DNA of 64,000 bases from Ricordea florida (lineage: Eukaryota > Cnidaria > Anthozoa > Corallimorpharia > Ricordeidae), in NCBI GenBank assembly GCA_949710005.1, contig OX453276.1, positions 6,502,377 to 6,566,376 on the forward strand, read 5' to 3'. The notes under the pieces were generated by a model, which saw only the letters and a list, made by a program, of their open reading frames with translations, was not told the DNA's origin and searched no databases. A program made the position numbers and the translations under genes. Positions 1-10,845 of the stretch are shown piece by piece (position 1 is the first letter of the stretch; each line of letters begins with the position of its first letter).

Positions 1-248
1 TATCTTCTGATACACAAAAAACAGTCGGAGTGCCAGGGTATTCTACAGTCTAGCCATTTTTTCTTCCCATGTTCTTAATATTTTGCATGTTCGCTGCGCT
101 AACTCGTGAAAGGTTTTTTGAAAAGAATTTCATATATCCATGCTGACATGTATAAACAGAGCTATGTATTGGCAATGTTCAGTATTAATATTATTTGTTT
201 AGTACCGTGGGTACTAAACAGGCTAAGATGGCTACATATACACATACT

Positions 249-698
249 GCCGACCGGTTAGCTCAGTTGGTAGAGCACCGGGCTCTGGTGCGGGAGGTCA
301 TGAGTTCAAACCTCGGCCGGACCAACACTCGGAGTGTTAAAATAACTGAGGAGAAAGTGCTGTCTTTGTCATGTTATCTGCAAATGGTTAGACTTTATAG
401 TCTTCTCGGATAAGGACGATAAACCGTAGGTCCCGTCCCACAACACTGGATACTGATAATTTGTGGGACGTAAAAGAACCCATGGCACAGTTCGAGAAGT
501 GTAGGGAGTGTTCCCGGTGTCATGGTCTAGCTGACTTGTGCCGTCATTGGTCTGGGCGGGTGGGGTGAGATCATTCATGGACTGTGGTGGCAGCCAGAGG
601 CGCCTTCTATATGCTGATGTCCGATCTCACCCTCTGGTTCCTCTGTAATTCAGCTACAAGCTGCAAGTGAGGAAAGTGGCACCTTTACCTTTACCTTT
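249..698 (+). repeat. tRNA-derived SINE, copy 1
   Basis: The first 75 bases look like a tRNA: box A TTAGCTCAGTTGGTAGAGCA and box B GAGTTCAAACCTC. A non-tRNA body follows, ending in a repeated CTTTACC tail (about 676-698). The body matches the copy at 6287-6575 over the segment around TAGTCTTCTCGGATAAGGAC. The extended homologous body marks it as a SINE with a Pol III promoter, not a working tRNA gene. Confidence 0.75.
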
Positions 699-733
699 GA
701 CCGAGTTCTTTATTGCGTTTTAAAATGCTAAAA

Positions 734-764
<31 letters not shown>

Positions 765-862
765 AAAGCTTGATCAATAATGGATTTATTACATGGCCAT
801 TTTGCTTTGTTATGTTTTGCGGGACAATGCAGGAAATCCTGGGCAGGCAAGATAGGCCCATG

Positions 863-1040
863 TTGCCTGCTCGGGTAGCCAATCAGAACTCAGGATTCAC
901 CTCATCTTGCCTGCTCGAGTAGCCAATCAGAACTCAGGATTCACCTCATCTTGCCTGCTCGGGTAGCCAATCAGAACTCAGGATTCACCTCATCTTGCCT
1001 GCTCGGGTAGCCAATCAGAACTCAGGAGTCGCCTTTGTAT
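863..1040. repeat. 44-bp tandem repeat with CCAAT, about 4 copies
   Basis: Units begin TTGCCTGCTCGGGTAGCCAAT at 863, 907, 951 and 995, exactly 44 bases apart. A second array with the same unit lies at 1430-1530, and diverged single units occur near 10360 and 10545, so the sequence belongs to a dispersed element. Confidence 0.85.
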
Positions 1041-1429
1041 CCCAGCTATTTTCATATTGTTCATATTCCATATTTTTCTAATTTCATTTTTTGTTCGTTA
1101 TCATCATGTCACATTGTACCCGTGACACTCCCAGTTTAGAGTGCGTGTAAGCTTCAAACATAGCCGTTATATGCTTATAATTACAATATATTGTAACCAG
1201 TTATTAACAATAGAGCTTGTGTAGCTAACTGCAAAATTACTGTTTTTCTGAAGAATGTATTACACATTGTTGTAAGAGATTAGTCAGATTGAATGAATGC
1301 ACGAACAGAGTAGACAGAGCAGATTGTATCAGAGTGAAAACGGAGTGATAAACAGATCAAACTGAGAAAGATACAGTCCTCACTTGATTGTGAACCAGCG
1401 CCGGGAAGTAATTCCTGCACAGCCTCATC

Positions 1430-1530
1430 TTGCCTGCTCAGGTAGCCAATCAGAACTCAGGATTCACCTCATCTTGCCTGCTCGGGTAGCCAATCAAAAC
1501 TCAGGATTCACCTCATCTTGCCTGCTCGCG
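1430..1530. repeat. 44-bp tandem repeat, second array
   Basis: TTGCCTGC recurs at 1430, 1474 and 1518 (44-base period), the same unit as at 863-1040. Confidence 0.8.
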
Positions 1531-1656
1531 GAACCAGCGATAATTATAATAAGAAGTGTTTTTCATTTTTATATCCTATGTTTGATGCATGATATTTTTA
1601 TATACTTGTATCTATTTATTTGAATTCTTATTTTTATGTACTATTATATTTTTCAG

Positions 1657-1752
1657 GCTTACTGAGCTCTGGGATTATCCAAAGTATGGCTGCCCATTTA
1701 AACGTGGAAGCAAATATTTTTACTTCCATAATTCTGGGCTGCAAAACCAGAA
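1657..1752 (+). CDS. PREP: PREP exon (a): propeller entry, [11 protein letters not shown]
   Basis: TTTCAG acceptor at 1651-1656 and GTAAG donor at 1753. Encodes [11 protein letters not shown]...NSGLQNQ, matching the LYDYPKY region of PREP after the N-terminal segment. It begins with the last base of a codon and ends after two bases of the next, completed by T at 2103. It is the leftmost recognisable exon; earlier coding sequence must lie outside the window. Confidence 0.9.
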
Positions 1753-2102
1753 GTAAGACAGAAACAAAATAGATATCACAATATTTGTTGTATTGTGTCA
1801 TATTGATATATTATTTTTTTGCACATCTCCTACCAGAATGCCTCTTTAAAAAAATACTGAATTTTTAGCATGTTTGTATCTGTGATGCTGTCTTGTTTTC
1901 GGCCTTGTTGGACTAGTTTTTGAACATCCTGTAAAGTTTATTTAGAATTTATTTTTTCTCTGCTTTTGTAAGCGTTACCATTTCAAAATTTCAATTTTAC
2001 TTGGACACTCCAAAATACCAGCTGTGTTCAAGTGCATTTCCTGGTTAAATACAGTTCATTTATAATGAAAATTATTTTATTTATAATGAAAATTCAATGT
2101 AG

Positions 2103-2271
2103 TGTGATGTATGTTCAAGACACGCTGGATGGAGAAGCGAAAGTGTTCCTTGATCCTAACAAACTGTCCACAGATGGAACCACCGCCCTGGTTAGAAGGT
2201 CTTTTACAGACGATGGGCAACTGTTTGCTTATTCTTTGTCCAAGAAAGGTTCTGACTGGGTTACCATTAAG
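2103..2271 (+). CDS. PREP: PREP exon (b): propeller blade, [15 protein letters not shown]
   Basis: Acceptor ATGTAG ends at 2102, donor GTATTA at 2272. Codes for [19 protein letters not shown] and ends GSDWVTIK, the first propeller blade of PREP. Frame joins cleanly with both neighbours (169 bp, ends on a full codon). The acceptor lacks a strong pyrimidine tract, so the exact left border is slightly less certain than the others. Confidence 0.9.
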
Positions 2272-3195
2272 GTATTAATAATGTATAATACAACTGTGAT
2301 ACAAATGAATATATGAAAGACCATATGATACAACTGTGTTGACCCTTTCACTTCCAGAAGTGATCAACACGAAACGTCTCCTTTGCATAACATTACACTA
2401 AAGCAAACTGATTATGAGAATTGAACAAAATGATCAATTTAAAGATAGTTAGTTGACCTAATACCAAATTCTCAAAGTGGTCTGTAACAATTAATGTTTG
2501 GTACTCACTTAAGAGAATTGCTACTCTGATTTTTATAGTGAAAGGGTTTGAACCCTTAAGACCCCTTAAGCATCCAGGCATAAAAAAATCGATAATATCA
2601 ATGAAACCAATGAGTAATCATGAATAAGTAATCGCTGGTTGAGTAGTTGATGAGTCATTGATAATTCAATAATCTGTGAATAATAGATAGCTGACAAAAT
2701 TTTCCAACAAACATGTAACACCTTCCCAGCTCAATTTCTCTTTGCCAATTATTGTTGTCATGAACCATTATTAATGTAAATTTGTAACACAGGAAGTAAG
2801 TTTGTGTGAGGAAATTTTATTTGATTTGACATCAGTGAGTTGTGGGTATCATCAATGAATAATCAATAGACTACAATATTTTTGGTCATTGATTAATGAT
2901 TGATTACTCATTGATTATCCCTAATAATCAGTTATTAATCAGTTGATTACTCAATGATTACCCATCAATTACTCATTGATGTAATTCATCATCGATTTAT
3001 TACGTTTGATGTCACGTGGACTGAGTTTGTTCTTGTTTTTCCCCTTGCTCTGATGAGATCTTCCATATAAGGCTATCTGGTTTCCTCCCTTCCAAAATCT
3101 AACTCTTTAGATTCCATATTGATGTTGAAAACATTTGGCAAATGTGCCTGACACAGTTTCTTTTTTCATCTATTGGTTATATCCTATTTTTTCAG
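2272..3195. other. PREP intron: AT-rich with ATTGATTA clusters
   Basis: No gene. From about 2590 to 2995 the sequence is built from many near-copies of ATTGATTA/TAATCAAT in both orientations (for example 2880-2990). This is degenerate simple sequence. The neighbouring intron 1753-2102 shows nothing recognisable. Confidence 0.5.
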
Positions 3196-3297
3196 TTCAT
3201 GAAAGTTGAAGGCATTGAAGAGCTACCTGACTCATTAGAAAATGCGAAGTTCACCAGCATGGCATGGACACACGACAATAAAGGGCTCTTCTACAAT
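3196..3297 (+). CDS. PREP: PREP exon (c): [16 protein letters not shown]
   Basis: TTTTTTCAG acceptor ending 3195, GTAAGG donor at 3298; 34 full codons. Encodes [12 protein letters not shown]...[13 protein letters not shown], matching the human propeller segment with MAWTHDGKGMFYN. Confidence 0.93.
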
Positions 3298-4358
3298 GTA
3301 AGGATGACCTGCTAGAGTTTTACTATCAGCTGACTCTTGTTTCTTAGCTAATATTATCCATTATTAATATATATTATACCAACTCAGCAACCTGGGCATT
3401 TTGAGCAATCTGATTGGCTCTCTACCTCGGGATATTCAACAGTATCCACCTCAGGTGGATAACGTAGGGGCTTCTGGGTAATCCTTGTGCCAGTGAGGTT
3501 TTGGTTGGGGGAAAAAGCAAAATGGCATCCAAGCTATCAAAATACATGTATGACTGCCGTCAATTCAGGCTTTTCAGCGTTTTGAAAGAGGTTTCACTGG
3601 AAAATTAAGCAAAACATGAGGAAACTTTGACCAGGACAGGACCAAACAATAGTGGGAATGAATGACACAATAACACTGCCGGTGCAAAATAAATTCTGGT
3701 AAAAAGTCTCTCTGTCATAGTGATTACACTTCAAGAATTAATTTTTTCACCCTTTTTGTTATTGTTGGTGTCGTCGTTGTGTTTGCTTAAGCTCTCTACT
3801 GAGGCTGCTTCATTGGTATATACTAAAACAATTATTCTCTTCAAACTCGGTGAGTAGTGGCTTTAGGAATATTCTGCCACTATTCACCTCAATTTCTGAG
3901 AATAATTGTTAAATATTTCAACATATTTAGTGTGGCTGAAAGCATGCCAGTAATTCTGAGAAAGATAACTACTCTTCAGGACTTCGGAGTTAAAGCAACA
4001 AAAATAATTATTCTTTGACATATGAGGACTGCAACCATTCAGTAGTAAAACTAATGCCAGTTGTGAATAGCCTACATCAGTGTATCTAACTTTTCTCATG
4101 CTTCATCTGTTCTGTTGACACATACTTTTCTGATAATGAAATTGGACTGTGTGCATCTCTTATATACAGATTGCGAGTGTTAATGCTATTACTTTGTGTT
4201 TAGTTTAATTTTTGAGTCAATTAAAAACCCAGACTGACATACATTAGGTACTTATTGTGGGACAAATGTGCAATCAGATTATATAGATGTAAGTTGAATA
4301 CATGTAATTAAATGCGTAATAGGCTCATGATTCATTTTGTTGAACTTCGTTTCAACAG
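3298..4358. other. PREP intron with a DNA-transposon-like repeat
   Basis: About 3376-3925 holds a repeat whose order of segments (ACCAACTCAGCAACC, GATTGGCTCT, GGTAATCCTTG, AAAATGGC, GAGAATAATTGTTAA) recurs at 60269-60788. The remainder shows nothing recognisable. Confidence 0.55.
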
Positions 4359-4418
4359 AGATATCCAACAAGTTCAAAAGCAGATGGGACGGAAACTGAT
4401 CTCAACCTTAACCAAAAG
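4359..4418 (+). CDS. PREP: PREP exon (d): RYPTSSKADGTETDLNLNQK
   Basis: A 60-bp exon of 20 full codons with TTTCAACAG acceptor and GTGAAT donor. The product RYPTS...DGTETDLNLNQK corresponds to the [20 protein letters not shown] stretch of vertebrate PREP. Confidence 0.9.
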
Positions 4419-4499
4419 GTGAATCTATAATAAAATTTATTATTGTTTTGATTCACAAATGTCCCGCTATGAAGAATAGTATTATCAAAAAGTTTTCAT

Positions 4500-6170
4500 A
4501 GTAGCACCCCCTGAAAATTACGAGCCCCCAAAAGTAACGTCACAAGTTTCGCTAATGAATCCGGAAAATAGCAAACGCCCAAAATAAGCGACCTTCTGGA
4601 AAGTAGCAAGTCCTCAAAAACGTATCGTGAGTAAGCTTTTTTTCTTTGCGTTATAAACATACCAAATGCCTTTATTGTTTTCCAATTGCAATCCATAGTC
4701 AAAATTTTAATGCACACTTTACTATGGGCAATACAATATAATACAGTAATTTTATTAGACAATCCAAAAAATGGTTTTTCATGACTAATTTACAATAGTT
4801 ATGTAATAAAAAAAAAGATAGAAATCGATAATAAATGACATAAGTATATTAAATAGATTTAGGCAAGCCTAAAAGCGGAGCTCCTCACACAGAGCCTCAC
4901 ACATTGAAAGTGTTGTCACTATTATATATATTATATAAAAGTTATTAAATACGCCTGGTGTACGCAACTACTTAAAGAAGATTCGATAGCTCAAATAAAT
5001 CGTCAAAAAAAAAACATCTAGCTCACGACTCAACGGAAGAACCATTACCTGGTCAACAAAATTATAATAGTTTTAAAGCAACACCAAAAGCAGCTAGGCA
5101 GCTCTTTAACAAAGGAAAAATAGACACTCAGCTTTATGCTTATGTCCCTCCAAAAACGCTTGAAAACTTGTAGGAAGAAAATTTTTCCTCCAAAACCGCT
5201 ATGAATATAGAGATTACTTCATGGTTAGTGAGGGCGGACGATTTTTCGAACGAACGAGTGAGTTTACTTTTCTTCACAACGAGTGAAGAAAAATGGTACG
5301 GGCGAACTAACCATGAAGTAATTTGTTTATTTTTTAGGTACTGAGATTTACTCCTTACAAAATACTACAAACTGATCATGAATCACGCTGGGCTAGAAAA
5401 ATCAAGATACCACAACAAGGTGCAAAACGCACTTAGCAGGCTTTATTTTGGAGCATACCGAATAAACATGACAGTCAAGTTAAAAATGCGTTCAAAATTT
5501 ACTTCTCTAAAATGATACAAACATTGCACGAACTGGAAAATTCTACTTTAAACACTTTTGGAAATGTCGCTAGAAGTATAAGAACCAAAGACAGTTAAAA
5601 ACGTTTTAAAACGACTCGTGAATGACTCAGATCAGGAATGTCTTGTGTACGGGAAATACAATGTAAAATTACCTTTTTGTTTTGATCAGTTTAATGCGGC
5701 TCTTGCTTTTTCAAACACCACTTCTTTTGAGATGCTGAATCCGTAGCTTTTTTATTCAAATAACCGTTGCGAAAGAGAGAACGGAGCGAACTTGGCTCAT
5801 AATCTTTGTTTTCCTTCTTTCCCACTGCTACCGGACAAATTCACTCATGAACTGAATTGAGCTCGTTTGAAGGAATTTCTTCTACGGACCTTGATTCGCC
5901 TTTCAACGTCAAGAATTCTTTCAGTGAAGCGACGGGCTGTTCGGATTTGTTATTCGTATTTTTATTTTCTTGATCTTGTATGAAGTCCTGTATGACAGAC
6001 CATGCAACACAAATAATTATTTTAATTATGTTTATTTTCCATTTCTGGAAAGAGCCAGCACTGACCTTTTTTATGATTTTTAGTCCCCGAAAATAACAAC
6101 TCCCCGAGAGTCACGACACCCCGAAAGTAACAAGCCCCAAAGGCTGCTAATTCTGAAAGTAACAAGGATC
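4500..6170. pseudogene. Decayed mobile element with broken coding fragments
   Basis: Similar C-rich, GTAACAAGCCCC-type sequence flanks both ends (about 4503-4620 and 6080-6165). Between them are short stretches that translate like protein but are cut by stops, for example LPGQQNYNSFKATPKAARQL and following residues (near 5040-5170) and EPKTVKNVLKRLVNDSDQEC (near 5588-5650), both on the + strand. I do not recognise the source protein. A decayed transposon is the simplest reading. Confidence 0.3.
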
Positions 6171-6286
6171 ACTACTATGGGAACTTTATGGTAGCCTTAT
6201 TACAGTATGCAGTATAAAGTACTTAGAGCTGTCTACTGTAACACAGCTTCAAGTTAAGAAAATCGGCTGACTGCTCCAACGTTGTT

Positions 6287-6575
6287 AACTGACTGGTAAG
6301 CTCAGCTGGTAGAACACGGGACTATCATGTAACAGGTTATTGGTTTGAAACTTGGCCAGACCATCAATCAGTGTCTGTAAATTACCAAGGAGAAAGTGCT
6401 GCCTTTGCAATGACATCTGTAAATAGTTAGACTTTCTAGTCTTCTCGGATAAGGACCATAAACCATACATCTCGTCTTACAACTTTGATAACTTTGTGGG
6501 ATTTTAAAGCGGAACCCACGCACTGTTCACGAAGAATAGGGGACATAGTTCCTGGTGTTGTGGTCCAGTCCTTTT
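6287..6575 (+). repeat. tRNA-derived SINE, copy 2
   Basis: Box-A-like GTAAGCTCAGCTGGTAGAAC and box-B-like GGTTTGAAAC, followed by the same body as the copy at 249-698 (GTTAGACTTTCTAGTCTTCTC, then GATAAGGACCATAAACC). More diverged in the tRNA part than copy 1. Confidence 0.7.
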
Positions 6576-6850
6576 ACAATGTAATTTCATATGTCCTCTT
6601 CCATAATGAATATGTCATAGCACATTTGATTTTATATGTAGAATTTGTGCCTTATTAATTATAAATTATTTATTTAAGAAATAAACCACAGTTTCCATGG
6701 GTTTACTGGCATAATAAACCACGTAGGATGTTGTGAGAAGATATTGCAAGCCCTTGGAGTCTTTTCAAAGCATTATACAAAAATGTGTAAGACTTTTGAC
6801 AAGAATACTTACTACTCAGGTCCTTTTTTTACTGATTACTTTTATGGCAG

Positions 6851-6930
6851 CTTTATTACCATGTATTGGGAACAGCCCAATCTGAGGATATTCTTTTCTG
6901 TGAGTTCCCTGAGCATCCGAAGTGGTCCAT
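6851..6930 (+). CDS. PREP: PREP exon (e): [20 protein letters not shown]
   Basis: Acceptor TTTATGGCAG ends at 6850, donor GTGAGT at 6931. Encodes [16 protein letters not shown] and EFPEHPKWS, the next propeller blade. Ends after two bases of a codon, completed by C at 7420. Confidence 0.92.
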
Positions 6931-6961
6931 GTGAGTAACAAGATTATTGATCCCAAAATCC

Positions 6962-7108
6962 TTGGATCAATATCAGTTTCTGGGCAACCGTGCACCTACC
7001 CCTCCCCTAATCCAACAAGTTATAATGAGTTGAAAAGTTAGCGTTCAGTTGATGTTGGTTTAGGGGAGGGGTAGGTGCATGGTTGCCCAGAAACTGATAT
7101 TGATCCAA
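6962..7108. repeat. Palindromic MITE, copy A
   Basis: The left arm from GGATCAATATCAGTTTCTGG to CCCCTCCCCTAA is matched inverted by TTAGGGGAGGGG to CCAGAAACTGATATTGATCC, with a centre around AAGTTATAATGAGTTGAAAAG. The same core appears at 8245-8400 and 29722-29830. Confidence 0.85.
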
Positions 7109-7419
7109 ATCCTTTGGTTTCTCACCCTTGCTTAAGAGGTTTTTGGCCTGTTATTCACCCCTTCAGAAATTGTACAGTACCCTACTCAATACTTCTTGGC
7201 TAGAGCTGCACTTCCAAACTGGTTTCGACTTAATTCTGTCAAGATTTGATTTTGGTTATTAAGCGAGGTTCCTTCTTATCTTATGGTCATCGTAATTGTT
7301 GGCATCATCACTATTTGCTTTTTCTGTTGTTTTCTTCCAATCAAATTTGTCAAGCTGTAAGTAAATGATATGTTCAGATATGTAGGTCTTTAAATAGAAA
7401 TCTTGTTGTTGATATTCAG

Positions 7420-7535
7420 CGGTGCAGAAGTCAGTGATTGTGGACGTTATGTAATTCTGACCCCTTACGAAGGTTGTGCACCAGTGAACAGGCTTTTCTA
7501 CTGTGATCTACAGAAATTTAATGGAGAAATAACAG
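7420..7535 (+). CDS. PREP: PREP exon (f): [19 protein letters not shown]
   Basis: ATATTCAG acceptor, GTGAAG donor at 7536. Encodes [11 protein letters not shown]...[12 protein letters not shown]...GEIT, corresponding to the GAELSDDGRYVLLSI and VNRLWYCDLQ region. Leaves one base (G) that joins GT of the next exon to give Gly. Confidence 0.92.
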
Positions 7536-7819
7536 GTGAAGAGCAGTACTAGCTGAATAGCTTTGGAAACTTGACAGGTCATGGTAAACGGAAAATAACA
7601 GGTTCGACTCCTATTGTGACAAATCAGATGTTCGTTTTAGTTTGTCTGTGATAGTGCTTAAAAATGCACCTTTGAAAAATTTTCCAGGCTTAAAATATGC
7701 TAACTTTATTGTTTCACAACCCTTTCTTTTTGTCATTCAAATCCTACCAGAATGTTGGGTGTTTGTTCCATGAACCTAGTTTAACAGTGTTGTTTCCACA
7801 AGTCTCCCGTAACTCAGAA

Positions 7820-8040
7820 GCCTGTGCCAGGCTCTCGCTTCGTGGGCACGATCGAAACAGCGGGCGAGCGAGGTCGAGCGAAAATCGGTAGGAGTCCGGG
7901 AAGGAAAAAAAGCGACTCCCACCGATTTGCGTTCTCGCTGTCCCGGGAGCCAGACACAGGCTACTTACTAGCTCAGTGGTAGAGTGTCTGAACTAGTGAT
8001 CAGAAGGTCATAGATTTGACGGCTATAATGAGAACTTGGA
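7820..8040. repeat. GC-rich inverted repeat followed by tRNA-like sequence
   Basis: AGCCTGTG...CAGCGGGCGAG...GGAGTC is mirrored by GACTCCCACCGATT...CTCGCTG...CACAGGCT (7820-7965). Then comes TAGCTCAGTGGTAGAGTG with a degenerate box B near 8020, a probable SINE head. Not a functional tRNA: the arms do not pair well. Confidence 0.5.
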
Positions 8041-8244
8041 TTCTCTTTTTCCAAGTTTACCTGTGACTGTGCAGAAGAATACATCTTTCACAAATTGTCC
8101 AGGCTCAAAACATAACGTCATCATTATTTCTGGTCCTGATAAAGTTTGTATAGTTGATAAAGATTCTTAGCACTCACTCTAATCTCGTATCTGTTGTTTA
8201 TCCAGTAGTAACGTCATGAATTCCCTGTTGATCTCAGTTAGCTA

Positions 8245-8400
8245 ATTGGGATCAAAGTAAGTACTGGACAGCTGTGCACCTACCCCTTCCCTAACCCGAC
8301 ATTAACGACATTAACGACATTAACTTTTTAACTTATTATAACTTGTTGGGTTAGGAGAGGCGTGGATGCACAGTTGCCAAGACACTTACATTGATCTACT
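8245..8400. repeat. Palindromic MITE, copy B, with ACGACATTA triplication
   Basis: Diverged copy of the 6962-7108 element: GTGCACCTACCCCTTCCCTAA and the inverted GTTAGGAGAGGCGTGGATGCAC, flanked by GATC-type ends. A small internal tandem of ACATTAACG sits at about 8300-8325. Confidence 0.7.
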
Positions 8401-8499
8401 AATTGCTCAGCTCTGCACTGAATAGTCTTGTGAATGTCTTACATTAAAAAATACGTGTTAAATGTTTATCACAGTGGCAGCTGGTAAAAGGATTTTCCC

Positions 8500-8802
8500 C
8501 TTTCATCAGGGGCTACTAGATTATTACTCATCATTAGGTCCAGACCAACAAAAAGTCCTTCGTCCGATTTAATACGGCGCTGGACGAAGACCTCTCGCGA
8601 CATCGTCGGTCGCTCGGCCGCTTCGCAACCTCCCTCGGCCGCCTCGCAACCTCCCTGGGCCCGCTTCTCAACCTCCCTTAGCCGATTCGCAAACTCACTC
8701 GGCCGCTTTGTGGCCTGAAAAGCTCGCTTCGCTCGCTTAGAAACTTGTGAGGTCTGCTGGTGAAAAGTCTACATTTGGTTGTAAATCTTCTTCTCTTCAC
8801 AG
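8500..8802. other. Intron segment: GC-rich repeat, CCTCGGCCGCTTCGCAA units
   Basis: 8540-8720 contains four near-copies of (C/T)CGGCCGCTTCGCAACCTCC. The inverted form is at 29640-29720 (GAGGTTACGAAGCGGCCGA). No gene seen. Confidence 0.5.
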
Positions 8803-8852
8803 GTAAACTTCAGTATGAGAAAGTAGTGGACAACTTTGACGCAGAATATGAG
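8803..8852 (+). CDS. PREP: PREP exon (g): GKLQYEKVVDNFDAEYE
   Basis: A 50-bp exon, TTCTCTTCACAG acceptor and GTAAGA donor. Encodes KLQYEKVVDNFDAEYE, aligning with WVKLIDNFEGEYD of human PREP. Confidence 0.9.
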
Positions 8853-10749
8853 GTAAGAACAACCTTCAAGATACACTTAACGTATGGTCCCTAGGGAACA
8901 GTTTTGTTCTACCAAGTCGAGAGGAACATCACGGACTCGAGGGACCATATTATATTAAGTGCTTTGTTACATATTTAGAAGATCACGCCATTTTCAATTA
9001 AGTGATCACGTGCTGTTCTATTCGCGCGGACAACAACTGCGCAATTGTATCCCGGTCGGGATACATTTGAATTTGATCAGGGGCACGTGACCAAGAATCA
9101 ACCAATCACAGTGGTAGTTCTGTTTAGTGAGAGTCTAGCTATGTAACAATTAGCAGTTATTCACCAAATGCAAAGTGAATGTAAATAATTATAATAATTA
9201 TAATTAATAACAAAGTGTATACCAACTCAGCAACCTTGGTATTTTTCGTATTGTTATTGGATCACCTTCTCAGAATGTTGAACACTTTTCACCTCAGACA
9301 GTCCTATCAGGTGAACTGTGCAGGGGCTTCTGGGAAATCCATGTGCAATTGAGTTTTTTTGACAAAAAAAATGGAATGGCAGCATTGATTCTTGCTTTGC
9401 ACCTGTTTCTCGCAGATGTCACTGAAGTTGCTTTATTGGTATTTAGAAAATATCCCAAGGAAAATACTCGCGCTGATTGGTTAAAAATCATGTTTCTATT
9501 TCACAATTAGATTATGAGATCGAGATTTCTATGGGGAGATAGTTGATGAGGCCAAAGGCCGAATCAAGCGAATAATCTAATTGTTTTAGTAAAAATCATA
9601 ATAAACAAATCATGTGTCGGTGAAAAAAAAAACACCAAAATACTCAATCTTCCTGCGAAACTTTGCTAAAAGCGGCAATACGTCGCCATTTTGAAAACCA
9701 AGTGCTGTGTAATGGCTGATAGTCTGCAGTAGCTCAACCAATCATCATGGAAGTCCATGAAGTCCATTTTCTTCGTGTTTCTATCGCGATATAGAAACAC
9801 TCGTGAAAGTATGGAGAACTCAAGAAAGCTGTGAAAACACTCGCCTGTCGGCTCTTGTTCCCACAGCATTTCTCGTTCTCCCAAACTTTCACTCGTGTTT
9901 TTATTAAACAATTAGATTGTGAGCTCGAGATTTCTATTGCGTGATAGTTGACAAGGGCGCAGCCTGAGTCAACTATCACGCGATAGAAATCGAAAGCGAA
10001 TGATCTAATTGTGTTAGTATAAATCTACTAGTCGTTTAAAACTTTGTCTTTTCTGGAACAGCCTCGACCAGTAAACTGTCTAAATCTTCTTCACGGACAC
10101 TTCGAAAACGTGAAGAAGCGGCCGCCATCTTGTTAGCAAGGGCACACTGCTACGCTACTCACTATCTGTCACAGAATAGATAGTGGGTAGTGTAGCCAAT
10201 CAGAGCGCGGCATTTGTGATAGAACGCTAGTAGATTTATATTAAATTTCGATAGAAACACGGAAAAAATACTAAAACAGTTATCCTCTTCAATCTTGGTA
10301 AATCGTGGCTCTAAAAATATTTACCTTGCTTAGTAAATATTCTGCTACTATGCATTTCGATGGTAGCCAATCAGAACCCAGGATTCACCTCATCTTGGCC
10401 GAGTGTTTTGGGGTGTTTTTATTGACCAAGATGTTGTCAGGGTCAATAAAAATGCAAAAAGAAACGAGGCGAATACCCATCCATCTTGACCGAACCAGCC
10501 AATGCGAGAATCCGGAGCAGGCAAGATAGGCCCATGTTGCCCGCTCAGGTAGCCAATTAGAATGCAGGATTAACCTCATCTTACCCACTTGTGGAACCAG
10601 CCATGTAATAAATCTACTTATTGACCAAGGGTGAGGTTGAGATGGCTCTGTATTTATGTGAGCTCTGCAAGCGGAGAGGATGACCTCAATTCCGCACTGT
10701 GTTTGGCTACGCAAAAAAATGATCAAATTTCTGTTGTTTTTTTGAACAG
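8853..10749. other. PREP intron packed with foldback repeats
   Basis: About 8890-9140 is a repeat shared with 58440-58670 (CCCGGTCGGGATACATTTGA). About 9215-9330 is a diverged copy of the ACCAACTCAGCAACC element. 9495-9600 and 9903-10020 are palindromes with ACAATTAGATTRTGAG arms, also seen at 38090-38160. 10360-10620 holds units of the TAGCCAATCAGAAC repeat. No coding exon is recognisable. Confidence 0.55.
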
Positions 10750-10845
10750 TACATCACAAATGAAGGTACCCTCTTCACTTTCAAGACAAACTTAAAGGCT
10801 CCTAGATACAAGTTGATTAATATTGATTTTTCAAAGCCGGAAATG
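10750..10845 (+). CDS. PREP: PREP exon (h): [20 protein letters not shown]
   Basis: Acceptor TTTGAACAG, donor GTGAGT at 10846; 32 full codons. Encodes [14 protein letters not shown]...[11 protein letters not shown], matching VTNEGTVFTFKTN...INIDF of PREP. It is the last exon before virus-like element 1, which occupies most of the following intron. Confidence 0.93.

Larger units (their letters stand above)
1..1656. other. PREP upstream intron (partial): SINE plus 44-bp tandem repeats
   Basis: No coding exon recognised. It holds a tRNA-derived SINE (249-698) and two arrays of a 44-bp unit (863-1040, 1430-1530). The rest (1041-1380, 1530-1656) is AT-rich with nothing recognisable. The 5' PREP exons are not here. 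Confidence 0.6.

Noticed and set aside
249-323. tRNA gene
   Set aside because: Box A and B are good, but the sequence continues into a repeated body found again at 6287-6575, as in a SINE; the tRNA arms do not form a convincing cloverleaf.
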